From the NCBI GenBank assembly GCA_033002965.1, contig JAURVB010001730.1, forward strand, positions 24,494 through 88,493: DNA of 64,000 nt, in the 5' to 3' direction. The translations under genes were made by a program, and so were the position numbers. This document shows positions 57,600-64,000 of the stretch, in pieces. Source of the stretch: Piper betle. Lineage: Eukaryota > Streptophyta > Magnoliopsida > Piperales > Piperaceae. Positions within the stretch are counted from its first letter, which is position 1. Each line of letters begins with the position of its first letter. The notes beneath the pieces were generated by a model. It was not told where the DNA came from. It searched no databases and worked only from the letters and a program-made list of their open reading frames with translations.

Positions 57600-59237
57600 G
57601 GTTCTTGCTAACTGGAAGTCGATATCCTTTGATGGGAGTTCTGGACAGCGGGTTGATGAGATATATACACACCATTGAAGGGGCTGCGTACTGATCAATG
57701 GAAAGTTAGAAAGAACCACTGGGGTCACATTGGGGTCTGCGTTCTTGTGTTTCTTGGATGTAGATATATGTGTCGGTGTAAACTTTGATTTGCCAAAGGT
57801 TTGACAGCTACTAGAAGATTACAGATGGACTTTCAGCGTTCGTGAATGACCGTAGACAAAATGGTTTGTGGTTGCAATCATGCCAGTCCTCTTTTGAGTT
57901 TTCGTTTTGAAGTAAAAGATTTAGTCCGAAGCAGAGCTGCTCTATATTCGGTTAAAAATATTCGAATTAATGTTTAACTTAATATTAAATGACCGGAAGC
58001 TCGATACGTGATATAAATTTTTTTACCATATTTATTTTATATTTTTTAATATAAATATAACTAAATTATAAAATATTATTATATGATATTAAATTTAAAT
58101 AAATGTATATATTATTAGATTATCTTTTATGTATAATTATGTCAAATTTAAATTTTTTAAATTATAAAAAAAATTTTAGGATGAATTATACAAAAAAATA
58201 ACATTAGTGAATACGAACGAAGTTAGTGTAAATTTAACTCAAATAGGCTCAAATACTTTTTAATTCAACTCAAAATCAAAATCAAACTAGTCAACCTTGA
58301 TTTGATTAAAATTCGATTGGACTCACCAAATGAACACCCTTAGATGCCATTATTATTTGTGCATGTAATATAATATGAGCTAGAATAGATCAAGATATCC
58401 TTGGTATTTAAAAACAACAAATTCCCAAACCTCATCCACTTGAGTTATATAAATTATGTATTTATTGAGTTAAAAGGTTTCATTTTTTTACCCTATTATA
58501 ATATTTCTGTTGCTGCATTTTTATTTTTTTATTTTTGCTGTGATTGGCTGGTATTGCCAATGCAGAATGGCGGTCAAAATTCGAAACCTTATGGCAGCCT
58601 CCTTGTTGTTCATTTGTATATATTAAATAATATGCCGAAAAATTTGATATGCGTGGGCAAATGATTCATAAGTTGAAAGTGGTTAGGAGAAAAATAAAGA
58701 GGATCTAATCCTTACAGGATTGATAAATGAGGGACTTTTGGTCATAGGAAGAATGTAAGTTAATAAAATAACATTGTAGTTAGAGTAAAAACAATGAAGT
58801 GAAAAGTTTTTATCTTCTTCCATAGTTTTTCTACAATTCTCCTGGGATCCATCTTACTACTTGTCTATCTTATTTCTTAATTTTATCATGTTTTTTTCCC
58901 TTTCTTCCCCAAAATATATGATACAAAATTAAAAATTAGTTTGTATCAAAATATTAATATAAAACTAATTATTTTAGATGAGATCTCATAGACAAAATCT
59001 TAACCCGAATCCATGATCCCAATTTTTAATCTAAATTCGAGCTTTAAATATTTGGACCGAATCTAAAATCCTCACACACAAACACCACTAAATAAATCGA
59101 ATATAAATAAATTAAATTATAGCATTGTTTAACTCAAGCAAGACTCATACATGCTCGATTAGCGAGACCCAACCCAGCCTGGTTCAAGTTTTTGAGCACT
59201 AACTAAAACCCTAAACTCCCTCGCCTCCCCCGCCACC
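57600..59237. repeat. Divergent UGT/PPR intergenic region (unit C, third copy)
   Basis: UGT upstream DNA (57600-57870), the AT-rich element shared with 19.8-20.25 and 34.74-35.2 kb (57930-58340), a broken copy of small-gene exon 2 (58566-58690), then the PPR upstream region with CCCTAAACTCCCTCGCC leader. No intact gene. Confidence 0.55.
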
Positions 59238-60301
59238 ATGTCCGTCGCCGCTCGCCACCATGTCCTCCGCCACCTCGGCCGGCGACGAGGCCCCGTCCCA
59301 ACGCACCCTGAAGGATCTCTTCGACGATGCCAACTCGGAGCGCGACCTCCCCGAGCTGGTCATCAAGGTCAAGTCCTCCAGCGACGTCTACCGCTTCCGG
59401 TGCAACCCCGGCGTCTACCGCTCCGCCGTCCGCCGCCTCGCCGCAGCTGGTGACCTTCCTCTGTCCACGACATCCTCTCCGCCCAGAAGCAGTACTGCGA
59501 CGTCCACAAGGAGGGCTTCCCCGCCCGCCTCATCTTCCTCTACGGGAAGGCTGGCATGTTCGGCCACGCCCGCGACCTCCTCGACCAGCTCCCCCGCCTC
59601 GGCTGTCCCCGCTCCATTATGTCCTTCAACACCCTACTCTCCGCCGCCGTCGAGCCCGGCAATCCCGACAAGGTCCCCGACTTCTTCTTCGGCTGTCCCG
59701 CCGGCGAATTGTCGATAAAACTTGGCCTCGTCTCCTACCGTCTGCTGATCCGTACCTATTGCGAGATGGGGAGGTTGGAAGAAGCCTTGTCGGCGTTGGA
59801 GAAGATGAAATATGACGACATTGCGCCCACCATTGCAATCTTCGATACGATTCTCACTGCATTGTACGAGAATCGGCGTTTCGAAGATGCCGACAAGGTC
59901 TGGGAGAGGATGGACGAGTGCGGGGTGGAGCCGGATGTTGGTGGCTTCAATGCCTCGGCGCGGAGGTGTTCGACTGATTGTCCCAGAGTGGTTTGAGGCC
60001 TGATGTCCATAGCTTCAATGCCCTTACCAAAGGGTGGTGTGAGAAGAAGAATGTGGACGAGGTGAAGAGGTTGTATGGCGACATGGGGAAGAGGAGCATT
60101 TCGCCGAGCTACTTGACGTTTTCTAAGGTGGTTCCGATTCTCTGTGAGGCTAGGGATTTTGATCTATGGTATAAGGTGAGTAAGAGGAGCATTGCGAGCA
60201 GGTGCTACATTCATGAGGATGTTCTACAGAGGGTTGAGAATTCGAAGTTGGTGGATTGCGGGGGGCATTATGACAAAGATTTGGAGCTTCTGGTAGAGTG
60301 A
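59238..60301 (+). pseudogene. Small P-class PPR protein gene, frameshifted (copy 3)
   Basis: The best-preserved copy. ATG 59260 opens SSATSAGDEAPSQRTLKDLF through YRFRCNPGVYRSAVRRLAAA; a one-base loss near 59457 (compare 36262) shifts the frame. From 59556 the next frame reads MFGHARDLLDQLPRLGCPRS, SYRLLIRTYCEMGRLEEALS, DDIAPTIAIFDTILTALYEN and VWERMDECGVEPDVGGFNA, typical 35-residue PPR helices. A deletion and shift near 59958 then lead into LRPDVHSFNALTKGWCEKKN, MGKRSISPSYLTFSKVVPIL and the end KDLELLVE, TGA at 60301. It also lacks part of the VVDGL..MVEAKELVKL segment kept at 37 kb. Organellar RNA binding is the family role; this copy should not make the full protein. Confidence 0.87.
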
Positions 60302-60984
60302 TTTATGTAAGTTTTTACCACATTGTTTGGTTGTTGTGCATTATTATTATTGAATTGAATATATGTTGTTTCAATCTACTCCATGTGGAATGAACCACCC
60401 CAATGGAAATAGAAGAGTCACAGTTCTTTCAAGTGGGGAATTTAGTTTATGTTGCTCTCAACCGGCGATACAAAGACAATAGATGGTGATATTTCTACCC
60501 TAAAGGTGTTGGGGAAAAAGGCTTTAAATTAAGGTCAATGTTTTCACAATTGACAAAATTTTTATAGTGGGATATCCTACTACCCTATTCGGATTTGGGA
60601 CCAGCAATCTACAAGCATTAGTAATTGGTGATAGTATTCAAGCTAAATTTGCATGATTATTCAATAGAGAGAAGAGGGAAGATATCCAATAAGCAAGCCT
60701 ATTAAGGACCACTTTTCTTTTATGAGCGAAGGTTGTAAGGGGAAGCTATAATACTCTTTAGTAGAATTGAATTGGCCAGGAAGAAGATGATGGCCATTTC
60801 TTGTTTCTTTCTTACTAATCTAGATTCACTGGCCACTTTACTTATTTGCTACTTGGCCCATTTGTGACTCCTGCTGAGTTCAATTGTACGCGAGTGGATA
60901 AGTTGTTGGGTTTGCAGGTTATATGGTTTTTGCAGCTATTTAATACAGTTGTTTGAAGTGATATAACTTGTATCTTGTCATCCT
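60302..60984. other. PPR downstream flank
   Basis: Homologous to 37113-37740. Short A/T-rich frames only. No gene seen. Confidence 0.5.
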
Positions 60985-61349
60985 GTGCGTATGTTTTAGT
61001 GGAGACACTTCTGCAAAGGGGTGAACTTACCAAATTAATAAAGATATTAATTTTGACCTAGTCTTAAATTAATTAAATATTATTTCTTTATATATTTTTT
61101 TAAATTAATTTAAGATAATGATGAAAAAACTTATAAATATTATATCTTCCCCCAACATAAAAAGATGAAGTAGATGAAGAATAAGGAGTTGTTGTATTTT
61201 CAAAAGAGAGGGATGATTGGTCGTGAAATCAAACTTTTTTTGTAGATTAAGTCTTAACTTATGAGCGTGGTAATTCTTGTCCATTAATTCATTCTCTAGC
61301 AAAATAAGTTTTTATCTTATTTATTTTTTATCATATATTTAATTCTTCA
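60985..61349 (+). mobile_element. Partial copia LTR with adjacent primer binding site
   Basis: Matches the last part of the LTR at 38917-39339, ends TTCTTCA at 61349 and is followed at once by TGGTATTGGAGTC (61351-61363), close to the tRNA-Met primer site TGGTATCAGAGC. It is therefore the 5' LTR end of a copia element whose interior is not recognisable beyond about 61400. Confidence 0.55.
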
Positions 61350-62982
61350 TTGGTATTGGAGTCAAGATGTTCCATGCTATTTTTAAGTTATTTGTTGGTC
61401 ATAAATCATGTTTATTAATTCTTTTATGATAATTTATTTATCATTTTCGTCATTATTATTATAAAATAAATATTTCTTCCACAATTTTTTTCCCAATTTG
61501 ATTTGTAATAGATAATCAAGAATCGATAATTATAATAAAGTTGTGGTCTTTATCTGTTTCAACCAATCAAATTGATCTGGTATTTACAGTTCTTTATAAA
61601 CCATGCAAATTTTGTTTTTTGCTTGATAGGAATTACTGTAATATAATTGATAATATGTAAATCTAATTTAAAGATGTGTTCGTTCTTGTTAGATTTACTC
61701 TCATACATTCTCAGATCTTATTGATTATCAATATCGATATGCATACAATAATGTAGGGAAGCATAACAATTCAAATTTTTGATGTTGTTCATTGTCGCTG
61801 TCGACTCTGTGAATCCGGTCATCACCGACAAATCCTACGACCGTCGACTCTTTGTGAGTTCGGCAACCTCCGGCCAACACACACTGCCGAGACTTCGTCA
61901 AGTCTGGTACGCTGCTTTTGCTGGTATAGATCTCCTCTGCAGTTGACCCAAGCAATGTTGAAATTTGGGTTCTGGTATAGATCTACTTTGCAGTTGACCC
62001 AAGCAATGTTGAAGTTTGGGTTCTGGTATCCTGATAGAGTTTCAGTACTCCCATTGCCAGCAGGTAACGGCCGCTAGTTGATCATTTCTGGTCTTTCAAG
62101 GTTGGAATCAGCTAAGCCTTTGCAAGCAATCATCCTGATGAGACTCGCCGAACAGTTTTTCTGTTAACGGCAGCAATCACTGCTATGGCTTGGGGCATGA
62201 TAATGTGAGCTCCGATCTCACGGGAAAGAGACGAGTACTATTTTTTATTGCTCTACCTTGACGAGGATGTCATGCCGGAGAGGCTTCGCCGACCGTCGAC
62301 ATCTCCGGTGGGACTCCTTCCCTGAAAGAAATAACTCATTTTTAGGGATCTCTGGCCAGATCCAATTTTGGAGGAAACAGCTGGCTTTTATTTGATTTTT
62401 TCGATGATTGCTTCTTAGCGATCGAGTCATTGGTTCTAGGTGAGCCGAAATAGTATAACCGGATTTAATGGATATGTTCCGAGCGGGAATATTTTTCTAA
62501 AATGGACTTGGATCAAATTTGACTGTGAATATACTAATCCAATATAACATCAACCGAATTTTTTGAATTAGATTAATTTTAGACCAATTTTTATAAGATT
62601 TAAGTGGTTTACTATTGTCTTTGTGATAAATATTAAACCAATTCTAAATATTGGGTATGAAAGATAATTGGAACTCTTTCGTTGGCGGATAATATTGGTA
62701 GACCGGATTATAAGCTAGATTTTTAATTTCATTAAATTTTTCATATCCATTATTTTAAATATTATATATCACTTTCCATTTTAATAAGAAATTGTTTAGG
62801 TGACAATCATATGAAAATTTTCCATGATTAAGATCATTTTTGTAGCTATCCGTCAAATATTTAATTTTTGTCTTTGTGAGTTAAAATGAATGTTAGGCCT
62901 TCATCATTTTTTTAGCAATTGTCTACCAATATTTTATTTTAACTTTGTATTAGTTATATTTTTTAATTCAATTTATATTCGA
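61350..62982. other. Unclassified region with a 51-bp tandem repeat
   Basis: No gene is supported. 61740-62450 is less AT-rich and has short open frames on the minus strand (75 and 61 codons) without known motifs; it may be the interior of a decayed element. 62460-62982 is AT-rich without coding potential. Confidence 0.4.
61921..62029. repeat. 51-bp tandem repeat, two copies and a start of a third
   Basis: CTGGTATAGATCT begins at 61921 and 61972, and CTGGTATCC at 62023, each followed by (or ending) TGCAGTTGACCCAAGCAATG. The copies differ at a few positions. Period of 17 codons, but the surrounding frame is not open far. Confidence 0.8.
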
Positions 62983-63465
62983 GAAAGTGATGACTAAATT
63001 ATATAGTCAAAATAGATGATGTAAATTTGCAAGTATTATCAATTTTAATGTCTAAAATTTTTTTGTGACAATAATTGAAAGATAATAGACTTGAAAATAA
63101 AACCGATAATAAATTTTTAAATAGCTTGTTACAAATGACACATATACTTAGTGGTATTTTGTGTTCACAAATATCAATAACTAATGACATGCTTAAGTGC
63201 AGTCATCACACAATTTTTTTCTAATAAAATATCATTTATTTCATATACATAGTGAATAATATGCACATTTTGATGTATTTTGTGTCTAAAATTTACATTT
63301 TTTTAAAAAACATAAGAAATGCACTTTGTGTACATAATTTTATATACTTTGTGTATATAAAATATTTTAAAATATACTTTATGTGCATATTTTTGTATAC
63401 TTTGTGTATACTAATATATAATGTACTTTGTATAAATATTTTTTATACACTTTGTATATACGAAT
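62983..63465. repeat. Direct repeat shared with the window start
   Basis: Second copy of bases 1-490, including the CTTTGTGTATA-rich part. It is interrupted at 63465 after CTTTGTATATACGAAT by the TGTAAAACCC repeat, whereas the left copy continues with AGTAAAACATAATTTAG. Confidence 0.8.
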
Positions 63466-64000
63466 TGTAAAACCCACGATTCGAGTTAGGGTTTTATATT
63501 CAGAACCGGTCGGGTCGACCGTTATTTTTCGAGTTGAGTCAGTTTCAGGACACGTGTACCGAGCCGACGCCGGTCTCGTGTATGAGCTATGAGGGTCATG
63601 CGTACCCAAATATATGATGATAACGTCATGAATACAGCAGAACAGAATGAGTTATCAGATATATGAGAGTATGCCAGTCATTTTTTTATTACTTTTATAT
63701 ATAGTGGATCGTAGAATTAATATTAGGTCGTTTACCGCGTTAGGACGCGTTCGGGCAGTTTGGGTGGGTTGATAGTTCTAGAGCATGTCATTATAATTTT
63801 TTTGGTGTTGTTTGATTTTACGGGATTTTTCCCGATTTTTATGAAATTTTTTAGGATTTAATACGAGTTAGTTATGATACTTGACTCGAGTCGGAGACGA
63901 GTCAAGTATTGTTTACGAGTTTGCCACCACACACTGCCCGACGTTTTCTCCCCCACGCCCAAACCCTCGTGCCGCGCCGCCCCCGTTCGCGCCACCGCCG
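63466..64000. mobile_element. Start of a TGTAAAACCC LTR-like repeat, cut by window end
   Basis: TGTAAAACCCACGATTCGAG onwards matches 21109-21530 with substitutions (ATATGATGATAACGT, GAGTTATCAGA, GGGCAGTTTGGGTGGGTT shared). It ends in a GC-rich stretch at the window edge that may be the start of a coding or promoter part. Likely an LTR, inferred from the TG start and its insertion into another repeat. Confidence 0.45.

Noticed and set aside
36051..60301. PPR copies as a restorer-of-fertility-like cluster
   Set aside because: Each copy has frameshifts or large deletions, and the sequence resembles small PPR336-type proteins and not the Rf-like clade.
1..64000. CRISPR arrays, bacterial operons, rRNA genes
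   Set aside because: No regularly spaced repeats with unique spacers, no ribosome binding site pattern and no rRNA similarity; the DNA is plant nuclear in character.

Overview
The window is nuclear DNA of a flowering plant. The genes recognised are plant families with intron structure: a UGT73-type glycosyltransferase, an S10 serine carboxypeptidase-like gene, a small P-class PPR gene, a BTB/POZ gene of the At1g21780 type and ESCRT-III VPS24. They sit in very AT-rich DNA full of Ty1/copia and Ty3/gypsy-like LTR remnants and hAT-type non-autonomous elements. Monocot or eudicot cannot be decided from what I can see.

Most of the window is repeated local segments. A unit of about 3 kb carrying a small secreted-peptide gene occurs five times on the + strand (starts near 4.1, 11.5, 23.7, 31.35 and 48.9 kb). 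Copies 1 and 3 are followed by the same 4.3 kb of decayed retroelement (7.2-11.5 and 27.0-31.35 kb). Copies 2 and 4 are followed by the same GC-rich relic and membrane-exon relic (14.2-15.2 and 33.4-34.5 kb). So 4.1-15.2 kb and 23.7-34.5 kb are two copies of one two-gene segment. A second unit, running from the UGT upstream region to the PPR gene, occurs at 19.6-20.9, 34.5-37.1 and 57.6-60.4 kb.

Peptide copies 1, 3 and 5 keep an open frame of 112-114 codons: a signal peptide, a Cys-containing segment, an RRRR site, an Ala-Pro-rich tail and a conserved C-terminus. Copies 2 and 4 are damaged. All copies share a TATA element, a very short upstream ORF and the 3' flank. I do not recognise the peptide family; it is the best candidate here for an undescribed system.

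Nearly everything else is broken. VPS24 (16.2-18.0 kb) keeps only its 3' exons, has a hAT element in an intron and has lost a splice acceptor. The BTB/POZ gene (minus, 40.7-47.1 kb) is split by a copia element with perfect 5-bp target duplications, and the 3' LTR of that element contains an inverted copy of its own end plus BTB coding DNA. The carboxypeptidase gene (minus, 47.3-48.6 kb; smaller relic at 23.1-23.4 kb) is truncated and has a stop. The UGT gene (minus, 53.1-57.6 kb) is split by another copia element that itself holds a hAT element. The three PPR copies are frameshifted or deleted. A small two-exon gene at 52.24-52.56 kb reads open, while two further copies of its second exon are broken.

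The window therefore looks like a segmentally duplicated, transposon-eroded neighbourhood in which the secreted-peptide genes, and perhaps the small two-exon gene, are the main loci with uninterrupted reading frames.
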